Below, piece by piece: positions 32,445 through 42,600 of a DNA stretch of 64,000 bases. The DNA comes from Chrysophaeum taylorii (lineage: Eukaryota; Sar; Pelagophyceae; Pelagomonadales; Pelagomonadaceae), in contig JAQMWT010000003.1 in NCBI GenBank assembly GCA_029834535.1, positions 1-64,000 on the forward strand, given 5' to 3'. The notes beneath the pieces were generated by a model, which worked only from the letters and a program-made list of their open reading frames with translations, was not told the origin of the DNA and did not search any database. A program made the translations under genes and the position numbers. Each line of letters opens with the position of its first letter. Position 1 is the first letter of the stretch.

Positions 32445-32529
32445 TTACTGACCAGGTGAACTTACTGGGACCAGGTGAACTTACTGGGGTTAGAGATTGG
32501 GACTAGGTGAACTTACTGGCCTGCACTTG
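32445..32529 (+). repeat. Helitron 3' end with two subterminal repeats (H5)
   Basis: Gaccaggtgaacttactgggaccaggtgaacttactgg, then gattgggactagg, then the terminal cttactggcctgcacttg, followed by t. Confidence 0.75.
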
Positions 32530-32604
32530 TTCTTATTAATTCGGGTCGCGGGCGTCTCCCAGCTGATTAGTAAGGTGTGGAGGCGTTTTGAATAATCCGA
32601 TCAC

Positions 32605-32712
32605 GATGCCGGTTGTGGCTGATTGACGAGTGGTTCTCGTCTCCGCATTGAACAATCGATCGACTCAAAATGCGGTTGCGGCTCATTGACGAGCGGTTCT
32701 CGTCCCCACAGG
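32605..32712 (+). repeat. Imperfect tandem duplication at the start of the PHD gene
   Basis: Atgccggttgtggctgattg..ctcgtctccgca (32605-32646) is repeated with about six changes as atgcggttgcggctcattg..ctcgtccccaca (32670-32711), a 65 bp period. The first copy's ATG runs into TGA after six codons, so 32670 is the usable start. Confidence 0.75.
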
Positions 32713-33959
32713 GGTGCGTGGTGATTGACTCGGAGGCCGGTGAGTTTCTGGTGTGCGTGCGGAAAGAGGTCGTGCGGGCGTCGGTGTCGTCGCTCGTGTC
32801 GGCGCGCGGCGCCGTGTTGTCCCCGGATTCGATCGGCCAGTGGCTCGACAGCGCTCGTGGAACGCCGGTGCGGAGACGTGCGTGGATCCGGTTCGGGCGC
32901 AGGACGTACAAGGGGACCGTCCGTCGCGTGGGGGCCAAGTCGTGCGTTGTCAGGTACGACGACGGATCGTTCGAGGCGGGCGTCAAGCGGTCGAGGATAA
33001 CATACGAAACTGACGAAGCGGCAGCCGTTTCAAAGTTCTTTGCGTTCGTGAGCGAGCGCCATGAAATGTGGGCGCGGCGGACGCGCGGCGAGGCATGGCC
33101 GTGGACCACGGACGAGGCATTGAGGGATTACGCGTTCTGCAACGTCTACCGCGAGCTCGACCGAGGCACTGTCTACTTCCGGCGCCGCGCGAGCGACGAC
33201 GTCTACTGGTGCAGCCTCGTCTACCGGCTCCTCAACAAGATCGAGAGCTTTTCGACCTGGCGGGACCGCATCCCGACGCGGACCGAGTGGCCATCGTTCA
33301 AGCGACACCTCTTCCAAAGACGACGCGACGGCCACGCCGTCTTCTCGTCGGCACATCAGACTATGGGCCTCGACCGCTACATCGCCACCGTCGAGAGCGC
33401 GCCCAAGACTGTCTCAATGACCTCGCCGCAGGAAGCCTACGCCCAGCTCCGCGACCTCGACAACCTTGGCCCCTTTTTCGCCTGGCAAATCGTCTGCGAT
33501 ATCATGGAGGCGAGCGTCGACCACGACGAGAACTCGTTCGTCGTCCTCGGACCCGGCGCCAAAAAGGGCCTTCGCCGCATCTTCGGCAAAGATGACGTCG
33601 ATTTAGCAAAGCGATTGACGAAACGTGCCCCTGAAATTATGCGCGACTTTGTCCCTCTCGGCGGACGCCCCTTGACGCTCAAGAATGTCGAGCACTGCCT
33701 CTGCGAGTACGAAAAGTACCACAACCCCCATCGCCGCAAGTTCAAATCGAGATCTTCCTTGGACCAGAGCCTCGTATGTGCCAAGTGCAACGACCCCAAC
33801 CCAAAAAACGATCACCAGCTCCTCTTCTGCGACCTCTGCAACTACCCCGTCCACGCCGACTGCCTCCCCTCCGACACCATACCGGACCGTGAGTGGTTTT
33901 GCCCAGCCTGTGCCCAAGCATGGCACGTAAAAACCTCCAAACTCAAACACATCTCCTAG
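32670..33959 (+). CDS. Tudor-like / HMUDK (aGPT-Pplase-like) / PHD-finger protein
   Basis: Intact, intronless, 429 residues, GC-rich. Residues 70-110 (AWIRFGRRTYKGTVRRVG, then VRYDDGSFEAGV) look like a Tudor-type barrel. Residues 150-350 match what I know of the helical domain of 5-hydroxymethyluracil DNA kinases and alpha-glutamyl/putrescinyl-thymine pyrophosphorylases: FCNVYRELDRGT (156-167), LVYRLLNKIESF (183-194), VFSSAH, GPGAKKGL (294-301) and HCLCEYEKY (342-350). Residues 370-414 are a canonical C4HC3 PHD finger (CAKC, CDLC, H395, C398, CPAC). The inferred role is a nuclear protein that reads histone tails and acts on, or recognises, modified thymine in DNA. The activity is not shown. 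It is the best candidate host gene here. Nothing regulatory was recognised in 32530-32669 or 33960-34076. Confidence 0.75.
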   Translation: MRLRLIDERFSSPQGCVVIDSEAGEFLVCVRKEVVRASVSSLVSARGAVLSPDSIGQWLDSARGTPVRRRAWIRFGRRTYKGTVRRVGAKSCVVRYDDGSFEAGVKRSRITYETDEAAAVSKFFAFVSERHEMWARRTRGEAWPWTTDEALRDYAFCNVYRELDRGTVYFRRRASDDVYWCSLVYRLLNKIESFSTWRDRIPTRTEWPSFKRHLFQRRRDGHAVFSSAHQTMGLDRYIATVESAPKTVSMTSPQEAYAQLRDLDNLGPFFAWQIVCDIMEASVDHDENSFVVLGPGAKKGLRRIFGKDDVDLAKRLTKRAPEIMRDFVPLGGRPLTLKNVEHCLCEYEKYHNPHRRKFKSRSSLDQSLVCAKCNDPNPKNDHQLLFCDLCNYPVHADCLPSDTIPDREWFCPACAQAWHVKTSKLKHIS

Positions 33960-34076
33960 CCCCCTCTGCGACCTGTTTGGATCGACTCTTCCATCGGTCG
34001 ATTGCGTTAAGAGTGAGCGGCTCTCTCCTTCGAACGAGTGAACCTTGAGAGCAGTAAAGATCACTGTGCCACCTGC

Positions 34077-34218
34077 TAGAGAGAGATCGCAGCGGTAGGG
34101 CTGCCCTATCACGTCCTGTCTCTAACGACACAAGGACAGCACGTTGCCAAGCACAGTGATTTCTGGTTACTTAGTGTGTGGTAGTGGCAATGACCCTAGA
34201 CAAGATTTTCCAACTCTA
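34077..34218 (-). repeat. 3' LTR of copia element C
   Basis: It starts tagagagagatcgcag and ends ttttccaactcta on the plus strand. The ends resemble those of the A LTRs (tagagaac..ctatctcta). The adjacent cgccctcacgattgaac matches the polypurine tract region of A. The 5' LTR is outside the window, so the outer limit is inferred. Confidence 0.6.
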
Positions 34219-34979
34219 CGCCCTCACGATTGAACTCGGGATAGTGCGAAATAAGGATGAAACTAAGTAGGAAGGACCTTGTCATCAACGAGAATGAGGA
34301 GTTCATTCTGGATGGATCCATAAGGAGAAAAGCTGCCTACGAGGCTGACTTGGTGAGATGGTGGAGAGGAATAAGTGGAATGATTACCATAGGCGCTCTT
34401 GAGTTTGTGGAAGAGGTTGCGAGAGAGGAGTTTGGAGAAATTGTCGGAGGAGTTTGGAGAAATGATCTGCGCTCTGGTAGTGGGTAGGACGCCAGAGTAG
34501 ACGGGTCACGGAGTTTGCTTTATAGTCACGAATGCGAAATTCGCAAAGGTTAATGTGACGGAAAGGTGCGCTTGGCGGTTAGCCACATGAAGAGCGCTGG
34601 CGTTGTGGATAACAAGGGGTATAGCGCGAGCTTTGTCACGAGAGAACAAATAGGGGTGAAAGGAGAATATCTTGTAGAACCAATTACATTCGTCAGCGGC
34701 GGCGCTGCCTGCGTTAAGTTCAGCTTCCATGGTGCTCTTGGCAGTTAAAGTCTGGCTTTTACTAGACCAAAAGACAAGACTGTCAAAAATGAAAAGACAA
34801 GCACCGGAATGCGAGAGTAGCTTAGGGTCTGTACTGTCAGCGAAACTGGCATCAGTGAAGCAAATAATAGTGGAGCGAAGATGATGTAATTATGGGCAAG
34901 TGCTGATCAAGTGTTGAATGAACGGCGTGATTGACGGGTTATCTGAGAAGTAGTCCAAAGAGTCGTTAGGAGGGCCTTT
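34219..34979 (-). pseudogene. RNase H end of copia element C
   Basis: The minus strand reads NDSLDYFSDNPSITPFIQHL, ICFTDASFA and STMEAELNAGSAAADECNW, homologous to element A (35213-35925), with stops and shifts. It continues the reverse transcriptase at 58481-59027 from which it is separated by the insertion of element A: both sides carry ccttt (34975-34979 and 58476-58480). Confidence 0.8.
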
Positions 34980-35175
34980 TAGAGAACAGTAATCACAACT
35001 GTGTTACCCTTCAGCAGAGCGTGAGAACAGTGGTAGTCTGTCCTCGAATCTGTCTCTTAATCGAGGACCGCCGGTGTGAATAACACAGCGTTTTCTTAAA
35101 TCAAAAGGTGGCAAAGTTGAGTGAACTAACCCTAGAATAGGGGGTACTAACCCTAGTTGGGATTTTCTATCTCTA
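34980..35175 (-). repeat. 3' LTR of element A
   Basis: Tagagaacagtaatcacaac..gattttctatctcta on the plus strand, nearly identical to 58280-58475 with a handful of differences. Preceded on the minus strand by the polypurine stretch tgtgagggcg. Confidence 0.92.
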
Positions 35176-35212
35176 CGCCCTCACAGATTGAACGCGAGGA
35201 GCGAAATCTGGA

Positions 35213-35925
35213 TCAACTAAGCAGGAAGCGTCTTACCGTCGACAAGAATGTAGAGAGTGTTCTGGACAGAGTCGTACGGTGGAAGAGTAGCCGAAAGAGT
35301 AACCTGATGTGATGGTGGGGAGGATGAAGTGGAGTGAACGCCGTGGGCGTTTTCGAAATGTGAAACAAGTTGCGTGGAAGGAGCTTCGAAAAATGATCAG
35401 CGACCTGGCAGAGAGTAGGACACCAGAGAGGTCTAATGATCGAATTAGCTTGGTAGTCACGAATGCGAAATTCTCGCGAGTTGATATGACGAGAAGGAGC
35501 ACTGACTTTAGGATGATTAGCGACATGTAGTGCGCTAGCGTTATCAATAAGCAACGGAATAGCGTGAGCTTGATCACACGAAAACAAATAGGGGTGAGAT
35601 GAGAAAAGCTTGTAGAACCAGTGACATTCATCAGCGGCTGCGCTGGCGGCGATGAGTTCAGCTTCCATGGTGCTCTTGGCAGTAAGAGTCTATCGTTTGC
35701 TAGACCAAAATACGAGATTGCCAAAGACGAATATACATGCACCAGAATTGGATCGTAAGCGAGGGTCAGAACGACCAGCAAAGCTTGCATCAGTAAAACA
35801 AATAATAGGTGAACGAAGGTGATGCACTTCAGGATAGCGAGCGATCAGATGCTGAATAAAGGGGGTAATAGACGGGCTGTCGGATGAATAGTCAAGGGAG
35901 TCATTCGGAGTGCCCTTTAAGTAGC
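35213..35925 (-). pseudogene. Element A RNase H (downstream of the B insertion)
   Basis: It follows LLRY on the other side of B: LKGTPNDSLDYSSDSPSI, PIICFTDASFAGRSDPRL, SGACIFVFGNLVFW, then a frame break and STMEAELIAASAAADECHWF with HINSREFRIRDY. These are copia RNase H landmarks (DAS, E, and the substrate-contact STMEAEL). The enzyme would remove RNA from the RNA-DNA hybrid. Frames change near 35680. Confidence 0.85.
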
Positions 35926-36755
35926 TGGAGAGATTTGACCCTCTCCGGGTACATGGTAGAGACTGCGTGCAGTCTTAGGCGTGTACAGACCATTCCGCTT
36001 GTCACATGCTACTACAAAAGGTGCGGATTTAAGCCCTAACTCCTTAAGGACATTAGGTCCCATAGAAGCGCCTACACTGACAAAGAGGAACGAAGCCTCT
36101 GTTAATTAAACAGAAAACCCCGTACCTGACGGTACGCACCTGGAGGCCTACTCCATGTTGGAAAAGAGCTTCACACAGGGGTATATATAGCCCCGGGCAC
36201 TCGCACACACCAGGACCGGCATTCCTACCCTCATCTTTTGGTTATGGGCCCTTAAAGCGCTCGAGGTGGTTCGCGCGTTCGAATCCGCTCCACCGCTGCG
36301 CCGCAAGGAGTGTGTGAGTGTCTACGAAGCAGTTGCCGTCGCCAACTGCTGGAGCCCCATCGTCTAGCACACACACTAGACCCCCCGCTCTCACTTACCA
36401 GGACCTGATGTTCATCTCCGACGCAGATGTTCATCTTAAGCAGATGGCGTCGTCGTCTGCTGGGTCCCCACCGTCTCGCATACATGCTTGACTCGCCCCA
36501 GATGTTCACGTTTCACTATGATGGGGGAGCACAGGGGTATATATAGCCCCGGGCACTCGCACGCACCAGGACCGGCATTCCTACTCTCACCTTTTGCTTC
36601 TGACTGGGTTCTTCATAGTCATGAATAAGTAATTGCGGAAGGGTAAGGAAGGACAGGAGGAACGAGGGAAAGCCGTATTACGGAGAGAAAACCCTCGTGT
36701 AGAGATAGGTGTGAAATGTTCCAGTGTCGCACACATAATAGTGTAGCTCTCTGGG
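35926..36755 (-). repeat. 3' LTR of element B, carrying a miniature LTR element
   Basis: Tggagagatttgaccctctcc..gctctctggg, with 36173-36595 inserted. With that removed the length is 407 bp including one target copy, matching the 405 bp 5' LTR. Followed by ccccctcaacg, the polypurine tract in reverse complement. Confidence 0.92.
36173..36595 (+). mobile_element. Miniature LTR retroelement (TRIM)
   Basis: A 423 bp insertion flanked by gcttc (36168-36172 and 36596-36600). Its ends are 66 bp direct repeats (36174-36239 and 36530-36595) that differ at about four positions and contain ggggtatatatagcccc. Immediately after the left repeat is ggttatgggccc (36240-36251), complementary to the anticodon arm of initiator Met tRNA and the same primer site as in element B. 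The interior has a tRNA-like cgttcgaatccgctccacc (36278-36296) and no ORF of note. Confidence 0.85.
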
Positions 36756-37636
36756 CCCCCTCAACGTGTGAAAACGGTCTATGCATTTCAGACGTTCTTG
36801 AAGCGGAACTTGTGCAATATACATGAGAACAGTGAACAGCGGAACAAACAACAACAGAACAGACAAATTAATTATGACGTCGAGCGTGTTGTGATGTTGC
36901 GCAAAGAAGCAGTATCGGTATCCACAACATCAGATGTGTTGTCCAATTCATCCTCGCTATTATCGTCCAGTTCCTTCAACTCTGGAGAAGACGAATTATG
37001 ATCATCGGAGGATAGGTCGTTAGCAGTGTTGGTATTGTGCGTAGTCATTGCATCACTCAAGGTGACCAAGGGTGACATGACAGACGAAAGGAAAGACATA
37101 GCAGCATCTGGTGTAAGAGCGTGTAGATCCAATGCAGGAATAACACGATCATGTGCATCAGACATAGCTGTGTGGAGGTGATGAGCTGCTGCGTCGATTA
37201 GAACTCGCTGTGCCTCATTATACGTATCTGGAGGGAGCTGTCCAATAGACGAGATAAGCGAGCAATAAAAATATGGACAAATACAGCAGAGGCCGGGATT
37301 ATGGTGTTCTGATGCATTTGAAGACTTGACAATATGTTATCTAACAAGGAAACATGTTTGATGTTCTCGGTCACTTGGGTATTAAGTGTTTCGTATATGT
37401 CTTGCATCTGTGTGAGAGACGTTAGAGCAAGCGATAGTTGATGTTCTCGTGCCATCAATTACTGTTCGGTGTTAGTGAGACGTAGAGATAAAGACCGAGT
37501 CTCTTCTTTTAATTGGTGTAAGGATTCAGCCATATTGTCGTTAGCTTTATCTGGCGTGGGCTCAGCGGGTGGATTATCGATCGGCGCTGGTGACACATCT
37601 TCAGAAGGGGTATTATTAGAGAAGGTATCAATGATA

Positions 37637-37866
37637 CAACGTTCGCAGTGGGACGGGGTATGGCCGGGGGGCGAAGACGGAAGGTTATCGACGAGTTGGT
37701 TGTCAGTCACATCGCGGTCTCCTCGTCGCATGGCGACAAGCTTGATGGTCACTCTCCGCCGACCGACCTTTCGGCGCTCCTCGTCTACAGGCCCGTGATT
37801 CCGGACTGGCTCCTGTCGGTCCGGCCTGGCTCCCATGCTCGGGAGAGGTCTGAAGTTAGTTAGTTA
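37637..37866 (+). mobile_element. SINE-like element S6 (5'-truncated)
   Basis: Flanked by perfect 12 bp repeats gtatcaatgata (37625-37636 and 37867-37878). It starts inside the family at caacgttcgcagtggg and ends agttagttag. Confidence 0.9.
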
Positions 37867-38847
37867 GTATCAATGATATGGGATGGGTAGCCAACTTGGA
37901 TTAACACGTTTTTAAATGCTAGTTGTTGATTAGGTGGAAGTTGGCAAAGGTAGTGTAGCATTGGCGGTACCGTCTCGGAAGAAGTTGCGTCAAGTTGATG
38001 AGAAACATCGTTAACAAGTCGTTCGATGAGCACGCTAAGTAACTCCTCAGGATTGGTAACTACGCAGGTTTTATCTTCCACAGATTGTAACAAAGACCAA
38101 GCCGCTACAAGAATCTCAAGATTTACACTCGAAATGAAGGGCAGCTGCAGTAAGAGCATGGTGTTAGCGTCAGGGTTGACGAGAATTTTAGAAGCATCAA
38201 CGTTGCGGGATGTTGCAGTCTGCATGATTGCCTCTTTGAGCAGCTTGTTAATGGCAATGGACTTTCCAAGACGGAGGATTATGGCTCTTATGTGGGCAGC
38301 TGGATCATTATAACAAGAGAGTTGGAAGGGATGCTGATTGTTGCGAATTAACGCTATCCCATGATTCGACAAGTTACACATCACACAAATCAACAAAAAG
38401 AAAGGGCGCGGTACATCGAAGCAGTGCGATGCATGTTGCTCAGACGCGAGATGATCCTCAATAATTCGGCGAATCCTGTCAGTTTTAAGCTCATCTTCAG
38501 TACAGATGATGAGCACGAGGGGTGTGCCCGGCATCTCAGTTTTATTATAACACTTTGTACACGCCACATGTACTTTGACAACCTCTTTAATGGGTGGAAA
38601 GCGGTGAAAGCGAATACCTTCATTAGGAGATATGGCGGGGGCATTCCGAATGCGCTTTGCTTTGACGCACAGCAATGAACTAAGATATTGGATGTCGTCC
38701 ACAAAGTCTGTCTGTTGTGCTTCGGTAAGCAGCTGCTGCACAGACTTAAGCCAACACTGAGGATTCTTATGCTGAGGGATGAGAAAGTTCGGCGGGGATG
38801 CACCAAGGGCGGATATGTACATTGACATCACCGCAAGTGCGTCAAAT

Positions 38848-39208
38848 AACTAACTAACTTCAGACCTCTCCCGAGCATGGGAGCCAGGCCGGACCGACAG
38901 GTGCCAGTCCGGAATCACGGGCCTGTAGACGAGGAGCGCCGAAAGGTCGGTCGGCGGAGAGTGACCATCAAGCTTGTCGCCATGCGACGAGGAGACCGCG
39001 ATGTGACTGACAACCAACTCGTCGATAACCTTCCGTCTTCGCCCCCCGGCCATACCCCGTCCCACTGCGAACGTTCCGGCTGCCAACCGGCCCGCCCGGG
39101 AGGCGAATAGGTGCCAACCTACGCCGGGAGGGCGGATGCCCTCGCAAGGCTCAGGATTCATGAGGCACCGTCCTCCATCGCAACCGCAGTCGGCGATCAG
39201 GGTAAGGC
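38848..39208 (-). mobile_element. SINE-like element S7 (full length)
   Basis: Flanked by gtgcgtcaaat (38837-38847 and 39209-39219). Minus strand: ccctgatcgccgactgcgg..gaagttagttagtta. Confidence 0.9.
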
Positions 39209-39610
39209 GTGCGTCAAATTTGCAATGTTTAAGCAGGAAATACTCGGACTTTGATGGTTGCGATTTAGACGGTTGTTGGACAGTTGCCTTGGGTGCCTTA
39301 GGCGTAACGGGCGCAGATTGATGTCCCTGAGCCACCGACAAATAGGTTTGATGCTTCCGATTAGGGGAACTAGTCGGTGCAACGCTTGGAGTTAGAGCAT
39401 TAAAAGGTGGGGATAGTGACGGTGCACCACCACGACCACGGTTCAGGGTAGAATGGCGCCGGCTCGCAGCATCTTTGTTTTTAGTGGGATTCATCGTAGA
39501 AAGAATATCCACATCACATCTTTCATTGCATTTCACATTTTAGCGAGCCAGTATTCCTTTGCATAGCAGGGTTAGTTTAAAGTCATTTCGGACATAATGA
39601 AGGGTAAGGA

Positions 39611-42600
39611 TTAACCATCTTGTTGAGCTATGGGTTGTTGTAAGCCGAGTAACGAGCGAAATCTGCTGAAGAGCGGAGCTCCAAAGGGTTTAGTAAATCC
39701 ATCGGCGATATTTTGGGTACCGGAAACATGATGTAGACGTATACGTATTAACTGTACGTAGTCGCGAATACGGAACCAGCGTGTGCTGATAGCTTTGGCT
39801 TTAGTCGCACTGTCGGGATTGTTGGAAAGATGAATAGCAGAGGCAGAGTCTCCCAGTATAGGACTGTTACGTATGAACGACATGTCCGATGGGAGGGGGT
39901 TGTCGTGAGCATCATAATCTAGTAGCAAGTCTTTCCCTGAAGGTTGGCGGAGATAGAAGTGAGGATTATAGCGAATGCCATTTCTGTTAACAATTTGCGT
40001 AACCAGACCACATCATCGGCACACATATTAAGGGCGATAAATTCACTCTCATGCGTAGAAGTAGCTGTAATAGGCTGCAACTTAGACTTCCAAGTGATGA
40101 GAGAACCAAACAAAAAGATAGCGTAACCGGTTGTAGATTTGCGGTCTTGTTCATAAGAGGGTGCATTATCGGCATCGACGAACGCGACCAGTGGATCAAA
40201 ATTACCTGAATTAACTTGTTCTTTAGTGTAATCCAACATGGTGGCCATGTCAGTACGATTACCGATAAGAAGTCGAAGATGGTCCATTAGAGCGGAAGAA
40301 CCAGAGTAGTACCAGAGGCGAAGATTGCGATTTTCGGGCTTGCGCAAGTAGCGGAGCGTCCCTGTTAGTACTTGAACATGTAGAAATGCTGGATTATGCA
40401 TTCCTCGAGAGCAACGACTAAGACTTTGTGATAGATCGGGGCGACAGGCCAATTGGACAAACGTGAGCTTGCCGAGTAGAGTAGAGAAGGTGTGAAGGAT
40501 GAACTTGTCCATATCAGAAGATGGCTCTCCAGTTTTGTACGTGGCTGATGGTGACATCGGTGTGGAAGTGGGACGTAACTGCATTAAAATGGGGTACTCT
40601 TCGAACAATGCATCAAGTTTAGCCTGACAGTCCAGTGATATAGAACCATCAGTTGTACGCGTTATGCGCATGCCTAGGAGAGTATGGACTTCCTCGAAGG
40701 TGTCGACTGAGTATTCCTTTTTCAGGGCTTGCTGGAACTCACGACATAGAGTTTCCGAAGTGCAAGTAATGACGACGTCGTCTACTGAGAGCGTGCAAAT
40801 TAGAAATGTAGCGTCAGCTTGGACTTTAGCGTAAATGCATGTGTCTGTTCGAAATCGTGTATAGCCTAATGAATCAAAGAAGCCGTTTATGGTTTGATTC
40901 CAAAGGGCAGGGCTCTGACGTAATCCATAGAGAGATTTAAGTAGCTTTGGGAGACGACGGCCTTGGTATTTAGTATCTCCTGGATCGAGAGGGTAAATGC
41001 CCTGTGGCAGTTTGACATAGACATGAGAATCGATGGGAGCTTGAACAAAAGCGTTAGGGACGTCGACATGGTAGACGGGAAGTCGCAGATGAGCTGTTAG
41101 CGCCAGAACACAACGGGTGCCAGTAAGCTGTGCCATAGGGCTGAAAGTGTTGAAAAAATCGGTGCCCAGAGAGGCTAAGAATCCTCGTAGGACCAGGCGT
41201 GCTTTATGTTTAATGTACTGACCAGCAGCGTTGGTTTTGCGTTGGTTTTTATGCGTAGGACGAGGCGGGTGTCAATAGGCTTTGAGTTCACCATTGGCAG
41301 CGCTAGTTTAAAGCAGCCAAACTTAACAATATCAAAAATCTCCTTGGAGATGGCAGCAACATAAGCTTTGCGATCAGCGTCTGAGAGACCTTTGGGGCAG
41401 TTCAACTCATATTCATCAATTTTGATATCTTTGGCTTGAATCTTGTATTCGTCCGAACCAACCGTGCTGGGGTCATGAGTCGTCGTGAGATGAGTAATTG
41501 CGCAAGAAGCGACATTATCGTGCAGATGAGTGTGATCGGGATCTTCGACGAGTAGAACAACTAGTAGATGAGCATCACCAAGGTGGGCCTCAATGTAATG
41601 CGATTGCACGGTGATATAGTCTTCGATGGCGGAGAGATGAGGCTCGGAGGCACCATAATAAGCGTCATTATGATCCAAAATGGAGTGGGGCGTGAACAAA
41701 GCATAAACACATTGAGCGGGAGGAACTTGAAAGGCGTGAGCATGTTCAGAAATTAAATGAACGAGAGCCTGAGGGAGGTGAAAGTCTGCAAGGTTGGTGT
41801 CGTCGCAGAAGTGAACATGAGGAGCATCAGGCGATGGGTGGCTATGGCTCCTATGACACATAACTGAAGAGGACTGTGAGATCGCTTGGTGCACATGGTG
41901 ATGAAGGGATGGTGTAAATTCCCCCTCTGTAGGTATAGCCGTCCAGTGGATGCCATGAGCAAGATGAAGGGAGTGGAGGGTGGGGTCGCAGAAGGTTATG
42001 TACTGCTTGGAGAGGTCATACTTGAAGTCGGCAAGCGTACCACCGGCTTGTTTATAAGCGGCAACAGTAGGCGAGGCAATACGAGTAAGAACATCCTTGA
42101 GATTGGTTTTGCGACGAGGCTGAGGTTGATGAGGACCACGGGTGAGACGTAGGACATCCTGGGAATAGAGAGACCGATAAGATTGTAAAAGTGGCAAAGT
42201 GTTGGAAGACACGTCAGATGTAGGCGTGGTGGCGGAAGTGGCGGGTGCAGAAGCAGCTGGAGCACATGCGGGAGCGGGAGAGGGAGCATGGAAATGAGAA
42301 GAAGAAGTCCCCCTCTCATGGTCAGTGTCGGTAGGCATAGCATTCCCCCTCTGCGCCGCATCATTGGGGGTGCTGTGAACAGAGAAGGGAATGTCGGGTG
42401 CAGATGCGGGAGGTGGATGCTGTTCATAATCGGGAGAAGATTTAGAAATAAGATGAGGAAAAGTCAGTTTAGAGGAAACACGGACTTGACCATTTTCGGG
42501 ATTAAGGACAACATCGGCTAAATGATTAACATGGGGTGTTATTAAAAGGTTTATAACGTTAGCACCACATAAGTAGATGTAGGGACGACATCGGGGTTCA

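Larger units (their letters stand above)
29279..32529 (+). mobile_element. Helitron H5, 5'-truncated, probably with captured sequence
   Basis: It starts inside the 5' region (ctgctaagagggg) next to the end of H4. It contains the helicase relic (29470-30410, split by a solo LTR) and a first subterminal array (30405-30700) that lacks the 3' end. After 1.7 kb of unrelated sequence comes a second short array with the true end ctggcctgcacttg (32529), followed by t. The simplest reading is one Helitron that took up 30700-32445. Two adjacent truncated elements are also possible. Confidence 0.5.
36872..39536 (-). pseudogene. ORF X of element B, interrupted by two SINE-like copies
   Basis: With S6 (37637-37866) and S7 (38848-39208) ignored, the minus strand encodes about 650 residues. 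It begins with a Ser/Pro/Lys-rich start (MNPTKNKDAASRRHSTLNRG, 39494). A globular middle follows (open 38831-37860) with a Cys-containing VACTKCYNKTEMPGTP and HIRAIILRLGKSIAINKLL. Next is a coiled coil (REHQLSLALTSLTQMQDIY) and an acidic tail ending RNITTRSTS (36872). There is a stop or shift near 37450 and near 37190. Relatives lie in D (5478-6944) and at 1-5034. No known family or membrane segment was recognised, so a structural or env-like role remains open. Confidence 0.65.

Noticed and set aside
34981-35110. Second SINE-like family suggested by the repeated block at 34980-35175 and 58280-58475
   Set aside because: The two copies are the LTRs of element A, shown by the ccttt duplication and the elements between them.
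36258-36300. tRNA gene suggested by cgttcgaatccgctccacc
   Set aside because: Only a T-arm and part of an acceptor can be read. No matching 5' acceptor or anticodon arm is present, so it is kept as a tRNA-like part of the miniature element.
36872-39536. ORF X as an envelope protein
   Set aside because: No signal peptide, membrane segment or furin-like site was seen. Position alone is not enough.
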